A stretch of DNA of 64,000 nucleotides from CAYNRA01 sp046293395 (GCA_046293395.1 JBKBOU010000002.1:496001-560000), one strand, 5' to 3'. Counted from the stretch's first letter, positions 34,277-41,871 are shown. Notes: generated by a model from the sequence alone, not told the origin. Translations and numbers: made by a program.

Positions 34277-35047
34277 ATGAACTTAGACGCAATTTGTTAC
34301 AAGAACACACCAATAAAACGAGTAATCATTAAGATTGACTTTTTAGGACGTGTGGCAGAATTAAATGACAGCCTTCCAATTCCAATTGTGGACGTAATTA
34401 AAAAATCCTTCCCAATTGCAGAAGCAAAAGAAGTAATTGCCAGAGAGCTTCAGATTTCAAATGAAAAAGTGACCGAAAACAATAAGAACGTAAGAGAATG
34501 GCACTTTCATACAGAAGAAAGGAATGCTTCTCTAATTATCAAAGAAGACTTTTTCGCAATTCAGATTAACAATTACATTTCATTTGAAAAAATCAATGTT
34601 GTCTTAAAAGAAATTAAGGACATTTTCTTTTCTCATTATACATCCTTAGCAACAAGACGTATTGGACTGAGATATATTAATGAGATAAACCTGAACGAGA
34701 AAAATCCATTAAACTGGAAAAAATATATAAACCCAAAGTTGATTTCCATCTTTGAAGCGACACCGAACCCGGATAACATTATTAGAGCATTTCATAATCT
34801 TGAATTAAAATATGATGATATTGCTTTAAAGTTTCAGTATGGTGTTCACAATCCTGACTATCCTGCAATTATTAAAAAGAAGTCATTTATTTTAGACTTA
34901 GACGCATCATTTTCAGGAATTCTTAAGCAACACGAGATTGACGATTACCTGATTAAACAACATTCTGTAATTCAAAAGCAATTTGAGTTTTCAATAACAG
35001 ACAATTTGAGAAAACATTTCGGATTAAACATTCCTAACAATGAATGA
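34277..35047 (+). CDS. TIGR04255-family protein (cassette 3, gene 1)
   Basis: 256 residues. The opening YKNTPIKRVIIKIDF and the central SLATRRIGLRYINEINL are the marks of TIGR04255, a sporadically distributed bacterial family of unknown function. There is no signal peptide or membrane segment. It begins 52 bp after the cassette boundary and overlaps the next small gene by 8 bp. The family often occurs in accessory DNA; a defence role is possible but not shown. Confidence 0.82.
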   Translation: MNLDAICYKNTPIKRVIIKIDFLGRVAELNDSLPIPIVDVIKKSFPIAEAKEVIARELQISNEKVTENNKNVREWHFHTEERNASLIIKEDFFAIQINNYISFEKINVVLKEIKDIFFSHYTSLATRRIGLRYINEINLNEKNPLNWKKYINPKLISIFEATPNPDNIIRAFHNLELKYDDIALKFQYGVHNPDYPAIIKKKSFILDLDASFSGILKQHEIDDYLIKQHSVIQKQFEFSITDNLRKHFGLNIPNNE

Positions 35048-35222
35048 AGAAACAAATGATGTTTTTTCAGAGGAATATAACTCATCTGAAAAAACAGAAA
35101 CAACGACATCTAATTTTATAGAAGTAAGTGAAATTGAAACTACAAAAGTTTCAGAAACAACGGTCTATACTCTTTTGAAACCAAAGAGAATAATAATAAA
35201 TGCTGTAATTAAGAATGATTAA
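35040..35222 (+). CDS. Small acidic linker protein (cassette 3, gene 2)
   Basis: 60 residues, very rich in Glu, Thr and Ser (first 45 residues probably disordered: SEEYNSSEKTETTTSNFIEV), ending in the basic hydrophobic LLKPKRIIINAVIKND. It overlaps both neighbours by 8 bp, so it is almost certainly translated. No family recognised; it could be a regulator or a bridge between the two larger proteins. Confidence 0.65.
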   Translation: MNEETNDVFSEEYNSSEKTETTTSNFIEVSEIETTKVSETTVYTLLKPKRIIINAVIKND

Positions 35223-35775
35223 GGTAGATAAAAATAAACTAGCAGACAGAGTATGTCAAGGCGACATAATTACAAATGTTGAGTTTGTAGAATACGCTAT
35301 TGAAAAGTCAGGTCAGATAGAAATTTCAAAAATTATTTTCCCTTATGTTTATGTTTTAACACAGGACTGCGATTTGGAACAAGAACATTCAAATAGAATA
35401 AATATAAACGCACAAAACCAAGACAAGCATTTAATTTCAGTAATTGTTGCACCCCTGTATAATTTAGAACAGGTTTATGACGGTGTTCACTTAGAAGATA
35501 TTGGACTAAAAATGCAAACAATAACAAGGAAAATGGACAAGTCAGAAAATAGAGTATTGAGACAAAACAACAATCCGAGATACCACTACTTAGAATTTCC
35601 TGACGATATTTCAATTCCTAATTCTGTTATAGACTTTAAACACTACTTTACCGTCAATAACAACTTGTTGCTTGAAAGAAAAAAGGATTGTTTTGCTTGT
35701 AAGGTTAGCGAATTATATAGAGAACATATTTCTCATAGATTTTCATTCTTTTTATCACGAATTGGACTACCTTGA
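35215..35775 (+). CDS. Uncharacterised protein with LTQDCDLEQ motif (cassette 3, gene 3)
   Basis: 186 residues, soluble. Notable segments are RVCQGDIITNVEF near the start, YVLTQDCDLEQEHSNR, RYHYLEFPDD, VIDFKHYFTVNNN and the C-terminal LYREHISHRFSFFLSRIGLP. The paired Cys, Asp and His residues hint at a metal or catalytic site, but no enzyme family is recognised. It completes a three-gene overlapping unit with the TIGR04255 protein and ends 10 bp before the cassette boundary. Confidence 0.75.
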   Translation: MIKVDKNKLADRVCQGDIITNVEFVEYAIEKSGQIEISKIIFPYVYVLTQDCDLEQEHSNRININAQNQDKHLISVIVAPLYNLEQVYDGVHLEDIGLKMQTITRKMDKSENRVLRQNNNPRYHYLEFPDDISIPNSVIDFKHYFTVNNNLLLERKKDCFACKVSELYREHISHRFSFFLSRIGLP

Positions 35776-35785
35776 AATGAAAAGA

Positions 35786-35933
35786 ATTACTACCGCCAAC
35801 AGGCGTTTGGCACAATGGCGGGTGACGTGGTTAATTGAACATTCTACCTCGCATCAACTTTTGTGGTGTATTGACAGTTTTGTGCTCCGAAATCCGCCAC
35901 TGCGCCAAGCTGCGAGCTGTTATCGGCTATTAT
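35786..35933 (+). repeat. attC-like palindromic element 3 (between cassettes 3 and 4)
   Basis: Left 15-mer ATTACTACCGCCAAC (35786-35800) is complementary at 14 of 15 positions to GTTGGCGGTAATAAT at the start of cassette 3. Core of 118 bp, almost the same sequence as element 1 apart from its last bases (GCTGCGAGCT instead of GCACCAAAAC). Right 15-mer GTTATCGGCTATTAT (35919-35933). Confidence 0.82.
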
Positions 35934-35974
35934 GACAGAGACATTCCATAAACGACAACTACTTTTTAAAGTTG

Positions 35975-36057
35975 AACGAGAGTAATTTTTACCTTCATTT
36001 TTAAAACGAGAGTAATTTTTTAGTATTTTTACCCTTGTATTAACGACAAGAGTAAAA
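35975..36057 (+). promoter_or_regulatory. Operator-like repeats upstream of fic
   Basis: Two perfect direct repeats AACGAGAGTAATTTTT (35975-35990 and 36005-36020), 30 bp apart, about three helical turns. They are followed by an inverted repeat TTTTACCCTTGT (36027-36038) / ACAAGAGTAAAA (36046-36057) with one mismatch; its right arm is a third AGAGTAA copy. It ends 16 bp before the fic start, well placed for repression, possibly by the Fic protein's own C-terminal region. Confidence 0.72.
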
Positions 36058-36073
36058 CTTACATCCGACTATA

Positions 36074-37186
36074 ATGGAAAAATTTGACCGAAAAGTTCCG
36101 TATAACGACCTGCCATTGCTGCCACCAAAAGCTGACATAGAAACTAAACAAATACTTCGAAAAACTATTTCGGCAGGACGAGCATTGGCTCAACTTAATG
36201 GGACTTTACTCAATTTACCCAACCCTACTCTGTTTTTAGACACAATTTATTTACAAGAAGCAAAAGCGAGCTCAGAAGTAGAAAACATTATTACTACAAA
36301 CGATGAACTCTACAAATCATTAGTTGCTGACAGAAAAATAGAGAACTCTGCTACAAAAGAAGTTTTAAGCTACAAGGAAGCACTTTGGTTAGGCTTAGAT
36401 GAATTGAAAACAAAACCATTTATAACAACCAATCTTTGCGTCAAAATTGTTCAGTGCATAAAACAAAATAACGCTTCAATACGGAATACACTGGGAACTA
36501 CATTGAGCAACACACAAGGAGAAGTTATTTACACCCCACCAAGTGGTGAACAGATTATACGTGAGAAACTAGCCAATTTAGAAAAGTTCATAAACGAAAA
36601 TGAAACAAGTTCTGGTGAGCCTAGCCGAACCATAGACCCATTAATCAAAATGGCAATACTGCACTATCAATTTGAAGCGATACATCCATTCTCTGACGGT
36701 AATGGAAGAACAGGAAGAATTTTGTTGTTATTGTATCTAAAACTATCAGGCTTATTGGACACACCAGCAATCTACTTGAGTGAATACATCATTAAAAATA
36801 AAATTGATTATTATAGGTGCTTACGAGATGTAACCGAAAAAAACGAATGGGAAGATTACATCTTGTATATGTTGGATATGATTGAAGAAACTGCAAATAA
36901 AGGATTAAAGAGACTAAATAAAATCACAGTGGCTATGGAAGAAACTGCAAACGAAATCAAAAAGAAGTTACCAAAAGTTTATTCTAAAGATCTGATTGAG
37001 ATTTTATTTCGTTTACCCTACACCAAACGTCAACACCTAATAGACGAAAATATTGGAAACTTAAAGACAGTCGGAAATTATTTAATCGCGTTAGAAAAAA
37101 ACGGCTTTTTGCAATCAGAAAAATTGGGAAAAGAGAAACTATACTTGAACCAAAAACTATTAAAAATATTGGAGGACAAAGGATAA
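36074..37186 (+). CDS. Fic-domain protein with N-terminal inhibitory motif (cassette 4)
   Basis: Fic AMP-transferase family. 370 residues: Fic/DOC N-terminal domain with the inhibitory pattern S66-x3-E70-N71 (class II), Fic core with the canonical HPFSDGNGRTGR (204-215), and a C-terminal winged-helix-like part (SKDLIEILFRLPYTKRQHLI ... LEKNGFLQSEKLG). All catalytic residues (His, Asp, Gly-Asn-Gly, Arg) are present, so it should AMPylate a target or cleave such a modification, held in check by its own helix. The wing domain and the repeats upstream suggest self-regulation. The stop codon falls inside the cassette end repeat. Confidence 0.92.
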   Translation: MEKFDRKVPYNDLPLLPPKADIETKQILRKTISAGRALAQLNGTLLNLPNPTLFLDTIYLQEAKASSEVENIITTNDELYKSLVADRKIENSATKEVLSYKEALWLGLDELKTKPFITTNLCVKIVQCIKQNNASIRNTLGTTLSNTQGEVIYTPPSGEQIIREKLANLEKFINENETSSGEPSRTIDPLIKMAILHYQFEAIHPFSDGNGRTGRILLLLYLKLSGLLDTPAIYLSEYIIKNKIDYYRCLRDVTEKNEWEDYILYMLDMIEETANKGLKRLNKITVAMEETANEIKKKLPKVYSKDLIEILFRLPYTKRQHLIDENIGNLKTVGNYLIALEKNGFLQSEKLGKEKLYLNQKLLKILEDKG

Positions 37187-37197
37187 CAGCCGATAAC
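37183..37197 (+). repeat. Right boundary (R''-like) of cassette 4
   Basis: ATAACAGCCGATAAC, complementary at 14 of 15 positions to GTTATCGGCTATTAT at the start of cassette 4 (35919-35933). The sequence that follows is not the 118-bp core but an unrelated stretch, so the regular array ends here. Confidence 0.75.
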
Positions 37198-37289
37198 ATA
37201 TAAGGCTTAAACGCGTGTAGCGAAGCGGAACAGCGATATACCCCTGTGTTGAACGAAGCTTCGGGGGCTATGGGGTTTCAATTCACATC

Positions 37290-37420
37290 GTTGGTATTTG
37301 GGACGTATATTTTACAGTAGATTTTAGTTTTTCCTGACCCTTTCGAGTTGAAAAATCTTTTTTTGATGTGTTTTCAGTACTTGAATGTAGCCCGTATTTT
37401 GCGTTTTTTTGGACTACGCC
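37290..37420 (+). repeat. Intergenic repeat family A, copy 1
   Basis: Imperfect direct repeat of 38586-38712. Shared blocks include TATTTTACAGTAGATTTT (TATTTTACAGCAGATTTT in copy 2), TTTTCAG and TAGCCCGTATTTTGC. Confidence 0.65.
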
Positions 37421-37540
37421 GCTGAGAAACCAGACAACTTGTTTAACCGAAAATGTGCGCATAAACCTGAAATTTAATTTGAGCTACATGTTACAAATTC
37501 GTATATTTATTTACGCAAATCGCTTTAAAAAGGGCTGCCG

Positions 37541-37688
37541 AAGGTCTGGTTCAACAGCAGTTTGGCAAAATGGCGGGTGACGTGCTTCTATGACAACGAA
37601 GTGCTAAATTCAAGTTTTGTGCATCTAATGAAGTTTAGTGCTGAAAAAATCCGCCTTCGGCAAGCCCGAAAACATTGATCAGAACTTT
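37541..37688 (+). repeat. Solitary attC-like element 4
   Basis: Fourth copy of the 118-bp core (37556-37673): TTTGGCAAAATGGCGGGTGA at the left, AATCCGCC and GGCAAGC at the right. The right core base triplet is ATT (37674) instead of GTT, and no matching complementary end was found downstream of the next gene, so it looks decayed or inactive. Confidence 0.75.
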
Positions 37689-37742
37689 AAATCCAATAAA
37701 AATAAGAATTAAAAAAATCAACAATGCTTATCTTAATTGACT

Positions 37743-38519
37743 ATGCGAGAACCTATTGTAATCGGTAATAAGAGTTATAAATATAAAAAAGATGCTTTAG
37801 CTTACTACCAAAACATTTTAAATTCCTACAACTTCGGTGAATCTGTTAGTGATGAACATTTAGACGACTTGATAGCTCTTTTGGACTACGATTTTTCTTT
37901 TTATAACAAAGAAATTCCTAATCAAACAGAAATTATAGAAACAGCTAATAACGAAGCAACACTGACAAATGAAGAGGAAAACGATGAGGTTTTTATTGAA
38001 GATATTCGAATTGCGAAAGTTCAATATGACTCAAAGTGTTTTGAAATTGTTTATACTGACTTTACCACTTGCTACATTTCGTACATATTGATACTGAGCA
38101 GACCTAAACCAGACCCTTCAAGAGATTTTAATAGGGCATGTAGAAATGCAATTCAAAATGACATGAGATTGGTAAAGCTTAAATACTTTCAACTTAACTC
38201 CAAAAAAGGGTTAGTTAGATGTCAAGAGACAGGTGAGCTCCATAAATGGGTTGATTTAGTTGTAGACCATCGCCAACCTAATACATTTTCAATGATAGTA
38301 GAAAGATTTAAAGAGCTCAAACAAATTGATGTCAACAAGATTGAGTATGACTTTGACGAGGGTAATAAAATACTTTTTAAAGACCAATCATTAATGCAAG
38401 ACTTTGTAAACTATCATAAAGAAAAAGCTAATTTACGAATTGTTAAAAAACAAAATAATTTAAGTAGGTCTGGTATGGCAAGGGTCAAACAATCAGTAAA
38501 TGACTTGAAAATTGACTAA
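37743..38519 (+). CDS. DCL/DUF3223-like protein
   Basis: 258 residues from the ATG at 37743. The N-terminal FGESVSDEHLDDLIALLDY resembles the DCL/DUF3223 domain, and the C-terminal half has CQETGELHKWVDLVVDHRQPNTFSMIVERFKEL (C160, VDH 174-176), an HNH-like arrangement seen in DCL-type proteins. A nucleic-acid role is plausible. The linker (about 60-85) is Glu/Asn-rich. It is a single gene between two non-coding repeat regions. Family recognition is moderate. Confidence 0.7.
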   Translation: MREPIVIGNKSYKYKKDALAYYQNILNSYNFGESVSDEHLDDLIALLDYDFSFYNKEIPNQTEIIETANNEATLTNEEENDEVFIEDIRIAKVQYDSKCFEIVYTDFTTCYISYILILSRPKPDPSRDFNRACRNAIQNDMRLVKLKYFQLNSKKGLVRCQETGELHKWVDLVVDHRQPNTFSMIVERFKELKQIDVNKIEYDFDEGNKILFKDQSLMQDFVNYHKEKANLRIVKKQNNLSRSGMARVKQSVNDLKID

Positions 38520-38530
38520 AACTGCCTTAA

Positions 38531-38570
38531 ACACATAAACCCAAAACGCATTTACGAAACCCCAGAGCAG
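38531..38570 (+). repeat. 40-bp direct repeat (family B), left of second Fic gene
   Basis: Begins ACACATAAACCCAAAACGCA; 37 of 40 bases match 39966-40005. The second Fic gene lies between the two copies. Confidence 0.75.
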
Positions 38571-38585
38571 TAGATTTTCTATACG

Positions 38586-38712
38586 GTTGGTTGATTGGGG
38601 ATATTTTACAGCAGATTTTGTTTTTCTAGCCATTTAGACTCTCTAACTCTTTATTTGGTCTATTTTCAGGACTTTCGCCTAGCCCGTATTTTGCTTTTTT
38701 GGGGAGTACACC
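38586..38712 (+). repeat. Intergenic repeat family A, copy 2
   Basis: Counterpart of 37290-37420, with the gene at 37743-38519 between the copies. The remainder of the 383-bp gap 38520-38902 shows no gene. Confidence 0.65.
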
Positions 38713-38902
38713 ATAGGATTCCCCGTTCGCTTTCCAGGCGAGAAAAATCGGGTTAAGGTTAAGATTTTAGGTCTAAAAAATACCTAAATTAGGAGGTTCA
38801 TTCGTTGCAAAATAGAGAATCGTACGCATCATTCCTGTTTGGAATGTAATTAACATAAGGAAATTATACAAACAGTAACGAAAAATGACCCCAATAGAGT
38901 AA

Positions 38903-39934
38903 ATGATGGAAAATTTTGATGAATATTTAAGACAAGGGGAGCCCAACAAAGCAGAGAAAGCAAAAGTATGGAAAACGGCTATCGGCTTGCAACAAGTGGA
39001 CGGACTAAAACCCTCTAATTATCTCATTGAAACCGCTAAGCAAAATATTGAAGGGGATATTACCATTGACGAAGTAAAAAAACGCATTGAAAGTTACTAC
39101 CAACAACATCCAACCAAAACAGACGAAGACAGAACGGAAGAAGCGGATAAGGTTTCTGCCCGAATTGCTGAAATGTTGAGTGAACAAGCCTTTACATTTT
39201 CACCAGTAGAGTATTTGACCATTCATTACAGATTATTCAAAGGTATTTACAAGTTCGCAGGAAAAATTCGTGATTACAATGTCACAAAAAAAGAATGGGT
39301 GTTAGATGGCGAAACTGTTCTTTATGCAAATGCGGACAGTTTAAGAGCAACCTTAGAATACGACTTTGAACAAGAGAAAAAATTTAGCTACAAAGGGCTA
39401 AGCGAACAAGAAATTATTGAGCATATAGCTCACTTTATTTCAAACTTGTGGCAAATACACATTTTTGGCGAAGGCAATACGCGAACAACCGCAGTATTCT
39501 TAATCAAGTATTTGCGAAAATTAGGATTTAAAAATGTTAATAACGACTTGTTTGCCAATCACTCTTGGTTTTTTAGAAATGCGCTGGTAAGAGCAAACTA
39601 CGAAGACTTGTCAAGAGGCATTTACAGAACAGAAAGATTCCTAATCCATTTTCTTTTAAACTTACTGCTTAAAGGAAATTTTTTTCTCAAAAACCGTGAA
39701 ATTCATATTCTTGCTGACACTGTAAATGATACTGTAAAACCACAAATTGACACTGTAAATGAAACTGTATTTTCATTGATTAAGCAAGACAACAAAATAA
39801 CAGCGAAAGAAATAAATGAACGTCTGAAAATAAGTTTAAGCACTGTAAAACGAAAAATAAAAGAACTTAGAGATAACGGTAAAATAGAACGAATTGGCAG
39901 TGACAAAACAGGATATTGGAAAGTAATTGAATAG
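38903..39934 (+). CDS. Fic-domain protein with variant motif and antitoxin-like N-terminus
   Basis: 343 residues. N-terminal helical region SNYLIETAKQNIEGDITIDEVKKRIESYY resembles the VbhA-type antitoxin domain fused to many Fic proteins (IEG near 49-51). The Fic motif reads HIFGEGNTRTT (186-196): the catalytic His, Gly-Asn and Arg remain, but the HPFxxGNGR consensus is altered (Ile for Pro, Thr for Gly). A winged helix closes the protein (KITAKEINERLKISLSTVKRKIKELRDNGKIERIG, about 295-340). Start at 38903 (MMEN; 38906 equally possible). Flanked by 40-bp direct repeats, so probably acquired as a unit. Confidence 0.9.
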   Translation: MMENFDEYLRQGEPNKAEKAKVWKTAIGLQQVDGLKPSNYLIETAKQNIEGDITIDEVKKRIESYYQQHPTKTDEDRTEEADKVSARIAEMLSEQAFTFSPVEYLTIHYRLFKGIYKFAGKIRDYNVTKKEWVLDGETVLYANADSLRATLEYDFEQEKKFSYKGLSEQEIIEHIAHFISNLWQIHIFGEGNTRTTAVFLIKYLRKLGFKNVNNDLFANHSWFFRNALVRANYEDLSRGIYRTERFLIHFLLNLLLKGNFFLKNREIHILADTVNDTVKPQIDTVNETVFSLIKQDNKITAKEINERLKISLSTVKRKIKELRDNGKIERIGSDKTGYWKVIE

Positions 39935-39965
39935 ATATAAAAAGCATTAATAAAAAATATATAAA

Positions 39966-40005
39966 ACACATAACCCCAAAACGCATTTACAAAACCCCAG
40001 CGCAG
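39966..40005 (+). repeat. 40-bp direct repeat (family B), right of second Fic gene
   Basis: Begins ACACATAACCCCAAAACGCA; pairs with 38531-38570 (37/40 identical). It touches the start of direct-repeat copy 2. Confidence 0.75.
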
Positions 40006-40138
40006 TGCATTTCCAATCAATCGGTTACTTGGTAGCAAGTGTAATTACAAGTATTTCAGCAATAACAATTAACGCACAAGCTAAAACGAGTTACGTATTT
40101 TCAAGAGAATATTCTGAACCAATAATAACTAATCAATC

Positions 40139-40510
40139 ATGAAAAAAACATTTTTCTCCCTATTTCTTTTCGCTTTTTTGTTCTCTTGCGAGAAAGAAAA
40201 TGACTACCTAATAAATTTTACCATCAAAAACTCCTCTAGTAGAATAATTAATGGAAAAATTGAAGCTATTACCTATTTGAATCAAAAACAAATATTTTTA
40301 GCACCCTTTACTGACCTTAAAAATGGGGACGAATTAGTAGTTCAATTAAAGCCACAAGTACTGGTAAATAATGAAGGTATATACTATGTTACAATTACAG
40401 ATGAGGAAGGCGTAATTACGAAAAAAGGATTCGGTGCTTTCGATGGCTACGACTTTTTAGGTAGAAAGTATAACATAGTCATTGGCGATGCTGAAATTCT
40501 AATCAAATAA
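40139..40510 (+). CDS. Small lipoprotein, island-flanking paralogue 2
   Basis: 123 residues with the same lipobox LFSC and the same ends as the first copy. The middle (FLAPFTDLKNGDELVVQLKP ...) is diverged while the flanking DNA is almost unchanged, which suggests replacement or fast change of an internal segment. Function unknown. Confidence 0.82.
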   Translation: MKKTFFSLFLFAFLFSCEKENDYLINFTIKNSSSRIINGKIEAITYLNQKQIFLAPFTDLKNGDELVVQLKPQVLVNNEGIYYVTITDEEGVITKKGFGAFDGYDFLGRKYNIVIGDAEILIK

Positions 40511-40523
40511 TGCATCGACAAAT

Positions 40524-40564
40524 AAAAAGTCTTACCAATTTGACGTCTTGGTAAGACTTTTTTA
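40524..40564 (+). terminator. Terminator after lipoprotein 2
   Basis: Perfect 15-bp stem AAAAAGTCTTACCAA / TTGGTAAGACTTTTT followed by T run. Confidence 0.87.
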
Positions 40565-40662
40565 AGCTCAAATAACAAACATCGCCCAAAACCAGCTATC
40601 ATCTTCTCTTTGTCCATCATACGAAAATTATACTTATTTACAGAGAAGAGTGCAAGCCCTAA

Positions 40663-41865
40663 TTATTCCTTATTCGGGCTCACCACATGGATACTACGCG
40701 CAATCCATAAACTGAGAAGTAACATAGCCATCGCAAAATAACCAACCCATTCGTAGTTTTCAATGAATCCGTCGGTGCGTTGTGTGATGATACTCCCGCC
40801 TATCAAAGTCGCAATGGCTTGCGCAAATAGTTGCAATGACGAGTTGATAGCCATAAATCCACCTCTTTGTTGTGGATTAACCACTTGCGAAACCAAGGCT
40901 TGCACAGGAACCAATCGACCATTCGAAAAAATAAAAAAGAGACCCGAAATAGTTAAAATAACATACAAAGGGGCAGGCTCAAGATTTGTTATCAGGAATA
41001 TCGGTAACATAGAAAGCAGTGCAAAAAGGGTAAAAATGGGCAACTTTCCTTTTTTATCTGCCCATTTTCCTACAAGTGGCGAAGAAAAAATCGTGAGTAA
41101 TCCGCCGACCAAATAAATGAGATAAATATCACTTTGTTTGTACCCGATGTTCGAAACCAAAGAAGGAGAAATATAAGGGATGATGCTAAAATGTCCCAAC
41201 ATAATGACTGTTGTCAAGCCCAAAGCACGTCTTTGATTGGGCGTTTTGGCTATGCTGATTAACACGGCGAAGGGATTTCCTCCCTTTACAGACGTTGATA
41301 AATGCGCATTCACAGCTGGGACGAAGCGATAAATAAAAAAGGAAACAAGGACTCCCAGCGCTGCGACGGTAAAAAATGGGGCGTGCCAACCAAAAAGATT
41401 CGCCAGATAAAGTCCTCCAGGAACGCCAACCACGGAAGCAAGCGAAAAGGCGGTCATAATTACGCCCATGGCGGAGGCACGTCGCTCATAGCCAAATGTA
41501 TCCGCTATAATTGATAAAACCTGTGAGCCAATCATTCCGCCAAAAAGCCCAGCGATAAGCCGAGCACCAAAGAGAATTTCATACGTTGGGGCAAGAGCGC
41601 AGGCCAATGTCCCTCCTACAAAACCAATGTAAGCAGCCAACAATAGCTTCTTTCTGTCGAATTTATCCGCAAAAAAGGAAAGAGCAAATCCGGAAACTGC
41701 CGCCGACAACCCATACGCAGACACGACATAGCCGAACTGTTTGGGTGAGATGCCAAAAATCTGCATCAGTTGGGGTCCCAGTGGCATGAGAATCATAAAA
41801 TCCACAATATGAGTAAAATTAACACATGCCAAAACCAATAATAAAATACGCTCTTTTGTTTGCAT
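40663..41865 (-). CDS. MFS transporter, DHA1/AraJ-like exporter
   Basis: Twelve-helix major-facilitator protein. 400 residues. The loop 2-3 motif FADKFDRKKLLLAAYIGF, GARLIAGLFGGMIGSQVLSIIAD in helix 4, and SVVGVPGGLYLANLFGWHAPF in helix 5 (motif C, antiporter type) indicate a drug or metabolite:H+ antiporter. Substrate unknown. It starts 6 bp downstream of the TlpA-like gene, likely in one transcript. First core gene after the island. Confidence 0.87.
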   Translation of the reverse strand: MQTKERILLLVLACVNFTHIVDFMILMPLGPQLMQIFGISPKQFGYVVSAYGLSAAVSGFALSFFADKFDRKKLLLAAYIGFVGGTLACALAPTYEILFGARLIAGLFGGMIGSQVLSIIADTFGYERRASAMGVIMTAFSLASVVGVPGGLYLANLFGWHAPFFTVAALGVLVSFFIYRFVPAVNAHLSTSVKGGNPFAVLISIAKTPNQRRALGLTTVIMLGHFSIIPYISPSLVSNIGYKQSDIYLIYLVGGLLTIFSSPLVGKWADKKGKLPIFTLFALLSMLPIFLITNLEPAPLYVILTISGLFFIFSNGRLVPVQALVSQVVNPQQRGGFMAINSSLQLFAQAIATLIGGSIITQRTDGFIENYEWVGYFAMAMLLLSLWIARSIHVVSPNKE

Positions 41866-41871
41866 ACAAAG

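Larger units (their letters stand above)
37198..37742. other. 545-bp non-coding stretch after cassette 4
   Basis: No credible gene. It holds a GC-rich patch (GCGAAGCGGAACAGCG and GAACGAAGCTTCGGGGGC, 37215-37268), repeat family A copy 1 (37290-37420) and the solitary attC-like element 4 (37541-37688). Confidence 0.7.
40019..40652 (+). repeat. Direct repeat copy 2 flanking the accessory island
   Basis: Matches 27669-28322 in the same orientation; the two lipoprotein start codons are 12,349 bp apart. It lies immediately before the 3' end of the MFS gene, so the island ends here. Confidence 0.88.

Noticed and set aside
35975..36057. Short CRISPR-like repeats
   Set aside because: Only two exact copies and a partial inverted one, no uniform spacers and no cas genes; an operator explains them better.
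37368..37580. 70-codon open frame
   Set aside because: It spans repeat family A and the attC-like element and has no protein-like composition.
31861..37688. The 118-bp elements as a structured RNA gene
   Set aside because: The cassette-specific complementary ends and regular placement after each gene fit recombination sites better; a transcript role is not excluded but not needed.
26700..40660. Prophage or conjugative element
   Set aside because: No integrase, capsid, terminase, Tra or transposase gene can be seen; the island is explained by cassettes and repeats.
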